Positions 1 through 5,953 of a stretch of DNA of 9,960 nt are shown piece by piece; within the stretch, counting starts at the first letter, position 1, and each line of letters opens with the position of its first letter. A program made the position numbers and the translations under genes. The stretch spans positions 1 to 9,960 of the forward strand of contig JADFVC010000059.1 of NCBI GenBank assembly GCA_015222355.1. The letters are read 5' to 3'. The DNA is from Chloroflexota bacterium (GTDB lineage: Bacteria > Desulfobacterota > Desulfuromonadia > Desulfuromonadales > Geopsychrobacteraceae). The notes beneath the pieces were generated by a model, which was given only the letters and a program-made list of their open reading frames with translations, was not told the origin of the DNA and searched no databases.

Positions 1-7
1 CACCTTA

Positions 8-703
8 TTACAGGTTATTTTCTGAGTCAATTTCAGCAATGAGCTGAGTGGTTTTTTTTCTGAGCAGGTCTTCACTGTCGAGACCAATGGTTGCGGTGAG
101 TTGTACCAGAGCAAAGAGGACCTTGGCCAGTTCATCTTCTAACACCGATTTCATCGCTTGATTACCGGAGAGTGAAGGGCGTATCCGGTGGAGTTGCAAG
201 ATTATTTGATCAACCAGTTCGCAGGGGGAGAGACATGGGAGTGTTTTTGCAGCTTTAGATGCTCTTTTTAAAGCTGGACGAGTTTTGGGCAGGCGTTGCG
301 CCAGTTTGTTTGATTGGCCTCGCGCCGCACGCTCCTGTCGTTTTATTTCTTCCCAGCGCTGTTCTTGTTCAGTGTGAGCGGCGTCTGAAAAAATATGCGG
401 ATGGCGGCGGATTAACTTTTGACTGATTGATTGTGCGACATCGGAGAGTGAGAATTCGTTTCGTTCACTGAAAATCTGTGCTTGAAAAACGACCTGAAGC
501 AAGAGGTCGCCAAGTTCATCGCAGATTTCCCGAGGCTCTCCGTTATCTATCGCTTCCAGCAGCTCGTAGGTTTCTTCCAGGATATGTTTTTTAAGGCTCT
601 CAGGCGTTTGTTCGCGGTCCCAGTGACAGCCTTGCGGGGAACGGAGTAACGCCATAATGGCAACCAGGTTTTGAAGGGCATCTTGCTGGTTTTCAGCAGC
701 CAT
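8..703 (-). CDS. mazG: MazG-family nucleoside triphosphate pyrophosphohydrolase with a degenerate C-terminal domain
   Basis: MazG proteins hydrolyse (d)NTPs to the monophosphate and pyrophosphate in the cytoplasm, clearing damaged nucleotides. This 231-residue protein has the family opening (LRSPQGCHWDREQTPESL) and an intact first domain: EETYE (Glu43, Glu44, Glu47) followed by CDELGD (Glu63, Asp66), the usual magnesium ligands. HPHIF, WEEIK and an Arg/Lys-rich linker follow. The second domain keeps hydrophobic family features (LFALVQLTATIGLDSEDLLRK) but lacks the acidic pairs: where EExxE is expected the chain is Ile/Leu/Gln, and where ELGD is expected it reads ELAK. It is somewhat shorter than E. 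coli MazG (263 aa). I chose the ATG at 703 because AAGGA lies 8 bases upstream; a longer version from a TTG at 739 (243 aa) has no Shine-Dalgarno sequence. It is transcribed divergently from the yceD operon. Family assignment is secure; loss of the second active site is inferred from reading the protein. Confidence 0.93.
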   Translation of the reverse strand: MAAENQQDALQNLVAIMALLRSPQGCHWDREQTPESLKKHILEETYELLEAIDNGEPREICDELGDLLLQVVFQAQIFSERNEFSLSDVAQSISQKLIRRHPHIFSDAAHTEQEQRWEEIKRQERAARGQSNKLAQRLPKTRPALKRASKAAKTLPCLSPCELVDQIILQLHRIRPSLSGNQAMKSVLEDELAKVLFALVQLTATIGLDSEDLLRKKTTQLIAEIDSENNL

Positions 704-711
704 TTGAGAAG

Positions 712-716
712 TCCTT
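712..716 (-). promoter_or_regulatory. Ribosome-binding site deciding the mazG start
   Basis: On the minus strand AAGGA (716 down to 712) sits 8 bases before the ATG at 703. The alternative TTG at 739 has no purine-rich sequence in the matching position. This favours the 231-residue form of MazG over the 243-residue form. Confidence 0.75.
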
Positions 717-765
717 TTGCTGGGATTGAAGGTATTCAAAATCGTGCGTCTTGGTCACTGTCCAT

Positions 766-778
766 GGTATTAAATACC
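766..778. repeat. Short perfect inverted repeat GGTATT-A-AATACC
   Basis: Six-base arms flank a single A, 62 bases upstream of the mazG ATG and about 100 bases upstream of the yceD -35 box. An odd-centred AT-rich palindrome like this could be an operator for a dimeric regulator acting on mazG. I do not recognise a known consensus and see no clear mazG promoter around it, so its function is unassigned. Confidence 0.4.
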
Positions 779-794
779 GTACTTATCAATAGCA

Positions 795-810
795 TTTTTC
801 ACGCGAAAAA
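795..810. repeat. Inverted repeat TTTTTC-ACGC-GAAAAA
   Basis: Six-base arms with a four-base centre lie in the divergent mazG/yceD intergenic region. The arms are mostly A/T with one G-C pair, so an RNA hairpin would be weak. It is more plausibly a DNA-level feature (a binding site or flexible AT tract) or chance. No gene ends here, so a terminator role is unlikely. Confidence 0.3.
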
Positions 811-854
811 AACTTGCAAATGACCTTATGGTGAGCTAGTAAACTCGCTGTTCT

Positions 855-870
855 CTGTCGAATATGACAG
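855..870. promoter_or_regulatory. LexA-like palindrome (CTGT-N8-ACAG) upstream of the operon promoter
   Basis: CTGTCGAATATGACAG matches the outer core of the E. coli-type SOS box (CTGT, eight bases, ACAG), with arms extending to CTGTC/GACAG. It ends 10 bases before the -35 hexamer of the yceD promoter and also lies between that promoter and mazG. From memory, LexA of Geobacter recognises a different sequence, so membership of an SOS regulon depends on which LexA this organism has. It could equally be the site of another dimeric regulator, or chance. Confidence 0.35.
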
Positions 871-880
871 CCCTTTTCCC

Positions 881-908
881 TTGACATGGTTGAAGCACTC
901 TTTATAAT
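881..908 (+). promoter_or_regulatory. Near-consensus sigma-70 promoter of the yceD-rpmF-fab operon
   Basis: TTGACA at 881-886 and TATAAT at 903-908 are both perfect hexamers, separated by 16 bp (one below the optimum of 17). Transcription should begin around 913-915, leaving a leader of only about 20 bases before the TTG start of yceD at 935. There is no room for a riboswitch or attenuator. This is by far the strongest promoter visible in the window and is the likely source of transcription for the rightward genes down to acpP. Confidence 0.88.
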
Positions 909-934
909 GTTCACTTTTGCTCTGGAGCTGACCG

Positions 935-1498
935 TTGCGTCTCAGGTTGCAAGATATAGAAGATGGTCCTCTGAAAGAAGAGCTTTATTGCTCACCATCC
1001 GAATTTCCTGTTTTGCGGGGGATGGAAGAGCGCCATGAAGCCCGTTTTTGTGATCCGCTTTTTTTTCAGCTGCGAGTTCAGAAATCCGGACAGATTGTTG
1101 AAGTAGATGGTCAGCTGACTGCTGAAGTAGAGCTTTCTTGTGGTCGCTGTTTGCAACCTTATGAGCAACGGATTACGGGAGCTTTTTCCCTGACATTTAC
1201 TCCTCACCCTAGTGCCGAGGAAGTTCTCGATGGTCATGAAGGGGATGAGGTTGAACTGGAAACTGATGAGCTCGGTCTGGTTTATTATCAGGACGATTTC
1301 ATTGATCTGCTGCATCCTTTGCAAGATCAGCTGGTCATGGCTCTACCGATCAACGCACTCTGCAGTGAGGATTGTTTGGGTCTGTGTCCGAAGTGCGGTG
1401 CTGATCTGAATCACGAGACCTGTGATTGCGTTAAAAAGCCATTTAATAATAAATTTTCCGCGCTGGCCGGAATCAAATTTAATTCATCTGAAAATTAG
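935..1498 (+). CDS. yceD: YceD/DUF177-family protein, rRNA accumulation factor
   Basis: YceD (DUF177) proteins are needed for normal 23S rRNA accumulation in E. coli and plants, and their gene is commonly found directly before rpmF, as here. The 187-residue protein has the family hallmarks: an N-terminal MRLRLQDIEDGPL segment, a central CGRCLQPY motif (Cys69, Cys72), an acidic stretch around residues 95-125, the DLLHPLQDQLVMALPINALC segment, and a C-terminal Cys-rich block (Cys143, 147, 151, 154, 163, 165, including CPKCG) that looks able to bind zinc. The start is TTG at 935, preceded by GGAG at 924-927 with 7-base spacing; the reading from that codon matches the usual family N terminus and no nearby ATG does. 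It is the first gene of the operon. The molecular mechanism of the family is not settled. Confidence 0.93.
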   Translation: MRLRLQDIEDGPLKEELYCSPSEFPVLRGMEERHEARFCDPLFFQLRVQKSGQIVEVDGQLTAEVELSCGRCLQPYEQRITGAFSLTFTPHPSAEEVLDGHEGDEVELETDELGLVYYQDDFIDLLHPLQDQLVMALPINALCSEDCLGLCPKCGADLNHETCDCVKKPFNNKFSALAGIKFNSSEN

Positions 1499-1505
1499 GG
1501 ATACG

Positions 1506-1519
1506 CAGGCATTTGCCTG
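1506..1519 (+). repeat. Small hairpin in the yceD-rpmF spacer
   Basis: CAGGCA, two Ts and TGCCTG form a perfect inverted repeat just after the yceD stop, about 40 bases before the rpmF ribosome-binding site. It has no T-run after it, so it is not a terminator. It might stabilise or process the rpmF message or be incidental. Confidence 0.4.
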
Positions 1520-1572
1520 ATCCATCAACATGACGCTGAACGTGGATGTTCGGTTGTAAGGAGATAATCAAA

Positions 1573-1755
1573 ATGGCAGTACCTAAAGGTAAAATTTCCA
1601 AGTCGAAAAAAAATATGCGGCGTGCTCACGACGCCGTTTCTGCTCCCGGAATTTCCATCTGTCAGCAATGTCAGGAGCCTAAGCAGCCGCACCGCGTTTG
1701 TGCTAACTGCGGTACCTATAAAGGCAAAGAAGTCATCAGTAGCGACGAAATCTAG
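1573..1755 (+). CDS. rpmF: 50S ribosomal protein L32, zinc-binding (C+) form
   Basis: L32 is a small basic protein of the large ribosomal subunit. The 60-residue product begins [20 protein letters not shown], which is diagnostic for bacterial L32. It carries two cysteine pairs, CQQC and CANC, separated by QEPKQPHRV, so it is the zinc-ribbon form rather than the cysteine-free paralogue used under zinc starvation. The ATG at 1573 is preceded by AAGGAG (1558-1563, 9-base spacing). The frame stays open upstream to 1546, but those codons do not resemble L32 and were excluded. It sits between yceD and plsX, a very widespread arrangement that links ribosome production to membrane lipid synthesis. 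Confidence 0.97.
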   Translation: MAVPKGKISKSKKNMRRAHDAVSAPGISICQQCQEPKQPHRVCANCGTYKGKEVISSDEI

Positions 1756-1772
1756 ATCGGTTCAGATTGAAT

Positions 1773-2759
1773 ATGGTGTCGAAGATTGCTGTTGATGCAA
1801 TGGGTGGGGATAATTCACCGGTTGCGGAAATCGCCGGAGCTGTCGCTGCCTGTCGGCAATGGGGCTATGAGATTATTCTCGTTGGCGATACTGAGAAAAT
1901 TGCCGCGGAGCTGAAAAAACATCGCACTGAAGGTTTGGGGTTGCGTATTCATCATGCCAGTCAGGTTATCGGCATGGAGGACTCGGCTTCTGATGCTGTG
2001 CGAAAAAAGAAAGACTCTTCAATTCGGGTCGCTTTCGATCTGGTGAAACAGGGGGAAGCTGACGCGGTGGTGAGTGCCGGAAATTCCGGTGCCATTATGG
2101 CCGCCGGAATGGTCGTTCTGCGCCGCGTTAAGGGGATCGATCGTCCGGCAATTGGGACCCTGATACCGAACCTGAAGGACCAGACTATGGTTCTTGATAT
2201 GGGTGCCAATGTTGAGTGTAAGCCGAATAACCTTTACCAATTTGCGGTTATGGGGAGTCTCTATGTTGAGCATGTTCTCGGCAAGGTAAAACCGCGTGTC
2301 GGACTTCTCTCTAACGGTTCCGAGGAAAAAAAGGGGAACGAGCTGACCCGTGAAACCCATCTGCTGCTTAAAGATTCTTCTCTGAATTATATTGGTTATG
2401 TCGAGGGTGGAGACGTTTACAATGGTTCCGTCGATGTTGTCGTTTGCGACGGCTTCGTCGGCAATATTCTTCTCAAGGTTTCAGAAGGCCTCGCTGTGGC
2501 CGTCGGTACCATGCTGCGGCGTGAAATTCAGAGTCGCTTCTGGGCCAGGGTGGGTTATCTGTTGAGCCGACCGGCTTTTAAGTCATTTAAGCGGAAAATC
2601 AATCCCGCGGAATATGGTGGTGCCCTACTGCTCGGGATAGCAGGAACCGGCGTTATTTGCCACGGCAGTTCCGATCCTGTGGCCATCAGCATTGCTATCC
2701 ACCAGGCGAGTGAATTTGCCAAGATTCGAATAGAGGAACGGTTGGCAGAATTTTTCTGA
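1773..2759 (+). CDS. plsX: Phosphate acyltransferase PlsX (acyl-ACP:phosphate acyltransferase)
   Basis: PlsX converts acyl-ACP and inorganic phosphate to acyl-phosphate, the donor used by PlsY to begin phospholipid synthesis; it is a peripheral enzyme at the inner membrane face. The 328-residue chain shows the family motifs in order: [12 protein letters not shown] at the N terminus, [68 protein letters not shown], and [18 protein letters not shown] near the C terminus. Length is normal (B. subtilis about 333). The start is uncertain: TTG 1767, ATG 1773 and GTG 1776 are all in frame. I chose ATG 1773 because it is the only ATG near the conserved [10 protein letters not shown]. None has a clear Shine-Dalgarno sequence, and rpmF stops only 17 bases earlier, so translation is probably coupled to rpmF. 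Confidence 0.96.
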   Translation: MVSKIAVDAMGGDNSPVAEIAGAVAACRQWGYEIILVGDTEKIAAELKKHRTEGLGLRIHHASQVIGMEDSASDAVRKKKDSSIRVAFDLVKQGEADAVVSAGNSGAIMAAGMVVLRRVKGIDRPAIGTLIPNLKDQTMVLDMGANVECKPNNLYQFAVMGSLYVEHVLGKVKPRVGLLSNGSEEKKGNELTRETHLLLKDSSLNYIGYVEGGDVYNGSVDVVVCDGFVGNILLKVSEGLAVAVGTMLRREIQSRFWARVGYLLSRPAFKSFKRKINPAEYGGALLLGIAGTGVICHGSSDPVAISIAIHQASEFAKIRIEERLAEFF

Positions 2760-2810
2760 TTGCTTGTTTGTGCAATGCTATTGGATCTCTCAGATTAAGG
2801 AGAAACAGTT

Positions 2811-3788
2811 ATGATAGCTCGTGTTATTGGAACAGGATCTTATCTTCCGGAAAAGGTGCTGAGCAACTTTGATCTGGAAAAGATGGTTGAGACGAATAAT
2901 GAGTGGATCATAGCACGTACCGGTATTGAGGAACGGCGCATCGCCGCCGACAATGAATCAACTTCGGATATGGCAACCAAGGCCGCACAGCGTGCTTTGG
3001 AGATGGCCGGAGTATCAGCTGAAGAGGTTGATATGATTGTCATGGGGACCATTACCGGCGATCATCCCTGGCCGGCGACTGCCTGTATCGTTCAAGCTAA
3101 TCTTGGGGCTAAAAACGCCTATGCTTATGATGTGTCAGCAGCTTGTAGTGGTTTTCTTTACGCATTATCCGCTGCCAGCGACTATTTGACCTCGGGGCGT
3201 GGTAAAAAAGCTCTGGTCATCGGTGCTGAAGCCATGAGCCGGATCGTTGACTGGACCGATCGTAATACCTGCGTCCTCTTTGGGGATGGTGCCGGGGCTA
3301 TTTTGCTTGAAGCCCAAGAGGGTGAGTTCGGGGTGCTTTCCTGTCATCTGTATTCTGACGGCAATTACTTTGACCTGCTTTATCAACCGGGGTTTGGTAC
3401 TAAAGTTCCTGCATCCATTGCCGGAATTGAGGAAAAGCTACCGTATCTGAAAATGCAGGGTAACGAGGTTTTTAAGATCGCGGTTCGTTCCTTGACGGCT
3501 GTTTCCAAGGAAGCGCTTAAAGCGAACGGGATGACCAGTGAAGATGTTACCTGGTTTGTCCCTCACCAAGCTAATCTGCGTATCCTTGAAGCAGTGACCA
3601 AACGCCTTAAGCTTGTCGACGAGCAATGCTTTATCAATGTCAATAAATACGGGAACACCTCCGGGGCAACCATCCCGGTGGCCCTCGATGAAATCAATCG
3701 CCAAGGGCGGTTCAATGAGGGTGATCTGATCCTGATGGCCGCTTTTGGTGGCGGCTTCACCTGGGGCTCTTCGATTATTCGTTGGTAA
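2811..3788 (+). CDS. fabH: Beta-ketoacyl-ACP synthase III (FabH)
   Basis: FabH condenses an acyl-CoA primer, normally acetyl-CoA, with malonyl-ACP to start each fatty-acid chain. The 325-residue protein has the full Cys-His-Asn triad: Cys112 in DVSAACSGF, His252 in VPHQANLRI and Asn282 in NKYGNTSGA, followed by the C-terminal FGGGFTWGSSIIRW. Trp32 and Arg36 (NNEWIIARTGIEERR) match residues that bind CoA in E. coli FabH. By alignment by eye, the position of E. coli Phe87, which limits primer size, is Trp87 here (DHPWPATAC), suggesting a tight pocket and acetyl-CoA-type priming; that is inference. The start is secure: AAGGAG at 2797-2802 lies 8 bases before the ATG. It follows plsX by 51 bases and precedes fabD by 41. 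Confidence 0.97.
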   Translation: MIARVIGTGSYLPEKVLSNFDLEKMVETNNEWIIARTGIEERRIAADNESTSDMATKAAQRALEMAGVSAEEVDMIVMGTITGDHPWPATACIVQANLGAKNAYAYDVSAACSGFLYALSAASDYLTSGRGKKALVIGAEAMSRIVDWTDRNTCVLFGDGAGAILLEAQEGEFGVLSCHLYSDGNYFDLLYQPGFGTKVPASIAGIEEKLPYLKMQGNEVFKIAVRSLTAVSKEALKANGMTSEDVTWFVPHQANLRILEAVTKRLKLVDEQCFINVNKYGNTSGATIPVALDEINRQGRFNEGDLILMAAFGGGFTWGSSIIRW

Positions 3789-3829
3789 GCGCGAAATTCA
3801 GACATACGTTGTACACGGGGCAGTAACAG

Positions 3830-4744
3830 ATGATTGCATTTTTGTTTCCAGGCCAAGGTTCTCAGTTCTCCGGAATGGGGAAGGATCTCGCTGACAATTT
3901 CACTTGCGCAAAGCGGGTTTTTGAAGAGGCTTCCGACTCGCTTGGCTTTGACATCGCAGCCATGTGTTTCAGTGGCAGTGAGGATGATCTCAAGCTGACG
4001 GCAAATACCCAGCCGGCCATCTTGACGGCCAGCGTCGCTGCTTTACGGGTTGTCGAGCAGGAAACCGACCTCAAGCCGACTTTTGTTGCCGGCCATTCTT
4101 TAGGGGAATATTCGGCACTGGTGTGCACCGGGGTGTTATCGCTGGCGGATGCGGTCAGAACCGTTCGGCAACGAGGGACTTTTATGCAGCAGGCGGTTCC
4201 TGTCGGCGTTGGTGCTATGGCGGCGATAATGGGAATCGAAGGTCCCGACCTTGAGCAGCTCTGTTATGATGCTGCGGAAGGTGAAGTCGTTTCCCCGGCT
4301 AATTTTAACAGCCCCGGACAGATCGTCATAGCGGGTCATGCCACCGCGGTTGAGCGCGCCATGACCCTGGCAAAAGAGCGTGGTGCCAAGCGTGCGCTGT
4401 CATTGCCGGTTAGCGCGCCTTTTCATTCCTCATTGATGGCACCTGCTGCAATTCGTCTGGATACAGTCCTGTCTGAGATCGCGATCGGTGATTTTACCTG
4501 CCCGGTGGTCGGAAACGTTGAAGCTGCACCTTATCAGGAGCCGGAGCGGGTGAAGCCGTTGCTGGTTGAGCAGGTCTGTGCTCCGGTGCGTTGGGAGGAG
4601 TCGGTACTGAAAATGCGGGAACTCGGTGTCGAGCGTTTTGTTGAGATCGGCCCCGGCAAGGTGCTTTCTGGTTTGGTGAAAAGAATTGCCAAAGGGACTG
4701 AGGTTCAAAATGTTGCTGATGTTGCCAGTCTGAAGAAGCTGTAA
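3830..4744 (+). CDS. fabD: Malonyl-CoA:ACP transacylase (FabD)
   Basis: FabD moves the malonyl group from CoA to acyl carrier protein, supplying the extender unit for FabH and FabF. The 304-residue protein begins with FPGQGSQ (Gln9 at the oxyanion position) and has the nucleophile elbow GHSLGEYSAL with Ser90, Arg115 in RQRG for malonate carboxylate binding, and His199 in APFHSSLM as the catalytic base. The C-terminal VEIGPGKVLSGLVKRI motif is typical. Length matches E. coli FabD (309). The ATG at 3830 places the conserved FLFPGQGSQ segment at the expected distance. Only a weak GGGG (3817-3820) precedes it, so its translation may lean on upstream ribosomes despite the 41-base gap after fabH. 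Confidence 0.97.
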   Translation: MIAFLFPGQGSQFSGMGKDLADNFTCAKRVFEEASDSLGFDIAAMCFSGSEDDLKLTANTQPAILTASVAALRVVEQETDLKPTFVAGHSLGEYSALVCTGVLSLADAVRTVRQRGTFMQQAVPVGVGAMAAIMGIEGPDLEQLCYDAAEGEVVSPANFNSPGQIVIAGHATAVERAMTLAKERGAKRALSLPVSAPFHSSLMAPAAIRLDTVLSEIAIGDFTCPVVGNVEAAPYQEPERVKPLLVEQVCAPVRWEESVLKMRELGVERFVEIGPGKVLSGLVKRIAKGTEVQNVADVASLKKL

Positions 4745-4766
4745 TTGATGTAAGTCTTTAAAAAAC

Positions 4767-4796
4767 TTGCTTTATTGTTGCATGTCAGCATATAAC
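4767..4796 (+). promoter_or_regulatory. Possible weak internal promoter before fabG
   Basis: In the 78-base fabD-fabG spacer, TTGCTT (4767-4772) and TATAAC (4791-4796, five of six matches to the -10 consensus) are separated by 18 bp. The spacer is AT-rich and longer than its neighbours. An internal promoter here would boost fabG and acpP relative to upstream genes, but the -35 match is poor. Confidence 0.3.
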
Positions 4797-4822
4797 TTTT
4801 CGCATAATGAAGGAGATGGAAC

Positions 4823-5560
4823 ATGGTTCAGGATAAAGTTGCCATTGTGACCGGTGCATCAAGAGGGATTGGCCGCAGCATTTCCCTCGCCTTGGCAAGT
4901 CAAGGGGCAAAGATTGTTGCCGTTGATATCGATCTTGAGGCAACCGAAGCTTTTGTCGCTGAACTTAAAGCTCAGGGGACTGAGGCGATTGCCGTGCCGG
5001 GGAATGTCACAGTGGCTGCTGACGTTGAGACCCTCTTCAAGGTTGCCAAGGAGGCCTTTGAGCGTGTCGATATTCTGGTGAATAACGCCGGAATTACTCG
5101 TGATGCCCTGCTGCTGAGAATGAAGGAAGAAGACTGGGATGCGGTCCTCTCAGTCAACCTCAAAGGGGCATTCCTCTGCAGTCGTGCTGCTGCCAAACTG
5201 ATGTCGAAGCAGCGCAGTGGGCGGATTATCAATATTGCTTCGGTTGTCGGTCAGATGGGGAATGCAGGACAGGCGAATTATTGTGCGAGCAAGGCCGGCT
5301 TGATGGGCTTGACCCGCTCTAACGCCCGAGAACTGGCAAAGCGTAATGTGACCGTTAATGCGGTCGCTCCAGGCTTCATTGCGACCGCTATGACTGATGC
5401 ACTCCCTGAGGAAAAACGGCAGGAACTGGCAGCTCAGATTCCCTTGGAGCGGCTTGGCTCTGCTGAGGATATTGCCCACGCGGTACTTTTTCTGGCATCG
5501 GATCAGGCTGGCTATATCACCGGCCAGGTTCTGGGTGTCAACGGCGGTATGTATATGTAA
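4823..5560 (+). CDS. fabG: 3-oxoacyl-ACP reductase (FabG)
   Basis: FabG is the NADPH-dependent ketoreductase of fatty-acid elongation. It is a 245-residue classical short-chain dehydrogenase with the cofactor loop TGASRGIG (residues 10-17), NNAG (87-90), structural Asn112 in VNLKG, and the catalytic Ser140, Tyr153 and Lys157 (NIAS then YCASK). PGFIATAM and the C-terminal [15 protein letters not shown] are characteristic of FabG rather than other dehydrogenases of the superfamily. The ATG at 4823 has AAGGAG at 4810-4815, 7 bases upstream. Its place between fabD and acpP confirms the fatty-acid role. The helix after the active site reads [10 protein letters not shown], where a hydrophobic residue or Thr is commoner than Asn; this looks harmless. 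Confidence 0.97.
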   Translation: MVQDKVAIVTGASRGIGRSISLALASQGAKIVAVDIDLEATEAFVAELKAQGTEAIAVPGNVTVAADVETLFKVAKEAFERVDILVNNAGITRDALLLRMKEEDWDAVLSVNLKGAFLCSRAAAKLMSKQRSGRIINIASVVGQMGNAGQANYCASKAGLMGLTRSNARELAKRNVTVNAVAPGFIATAMTDALPEEKRQELAAQIPLERLGSAEDIAHAVLFLASDQAGYITGQVLGVNGGMYM

Positions 5561-5607
5561 ACAAAAAATGGCTTTCAAATAGCCTAAACCACACAGGAGG
5601 AAAGCAA

Positions 5608-5841
5608 ATGGCTTCTATTGAGGAACGTGTAAAGCAAATTGTTGCCGAGCAACTGGGTGTTGACGGAGATCAGGTCACTTCTGATGCCGCATTTATGGAT
5701 GATCTGGGCGCAGATTCTCTTGATACTGTTGAGCTGGTTATGGCTCTTGAAGAGGAATTTGATGTCGAAATCTCCGACGAAGACGCAGAGAAAATCCAGA
5801 AAGTCAAGGATGCTGTTGAGTATATCAGTAAGGCTTCCTGA
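5608..5841 (+). CDS. acpP: Acyl carrier protein
   Basis: AcpP carries the growing acyl chain on a 4'-phosphopantetheine arm and hands it to all the Fab enzymes and to PlsX. The 77-residue, very acidic protein contains the attachment motif [18 protein letters not shown] with Ser37 as the modified residue. It has the usual helical pattern and length. It has the strongest ribosome-binding site in the cluster, AGGAGG at 5595-5600 with 7-base spacing, in keeping with the high abundance of ACP. A terminator follows directly, so acpP ends the first transcription segment. The 47-base spacer from fabG holds a tiny GGCT/AGCC repeat (5569-5583) of no clear meaning. Confidence 0.98.
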   Translation: MASIEERVKQIVAEQLGVDGDQVTSDAAFMDDLGADSLDTVELVMALEEEFDVEISDEDAEKIQKVKDAVEYISKAS

Positions 5842-5848
5842 TTGTTTT

Positions 5849-5886
5849 GGTGGTGTCGGACTTCTTCCGGCACCACCGTTTTATTT
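5849..5886 (+). terminator. Rho-independent terminator between acpP and fabF
   Basis: GGTGGTGTCGG (5849-5859) pairs with CCGGCACCACC (5867-5877) to give an 11-bp GC-rich stem with one U-G pair and a 7-base loop, followed by GTTTTATTT. It begins 8 bases after the acpP stop codon. It should end most transcripts coming from the upstream promoter, leaving fabF to partial read-through or a weak promoter of its own. Confidence 0.88.
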
Positions 5887-5953
5887 CCCGCCATATTCAG
5901 CAGTTTGTTGTTAAGCTGAGCAATAAATTATTCAACTAATGAAAGAGATATTT

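Noticed and set aside
704..739. Extended MazG start at a TTG at 739
   Set aside because: The 12 extra codons have no ribosome-binding site and no family similarity, while the ATG at 703 has AAGGA 8 bases upstream.
3563..3856. Open antisense frame over the fabH 3' end and fabD start
   Set aside because: It lies opposite two well-supported genes, has no recognisable domains and is of a size expected by chance.
5150..5578. 142-codon antisense frame opposite fabG
   Set aside because: Its composition mirrors the coding constraints of fabG on the other strand, and it has no recognisable motif.
5887..5953. A fabF promoter using TTGTTA or TTGTTG with a downstream TATTCA
   Set aside because: The -10 match is poor and the spacings are 15 or 18 bp; too weak to list as a feature.
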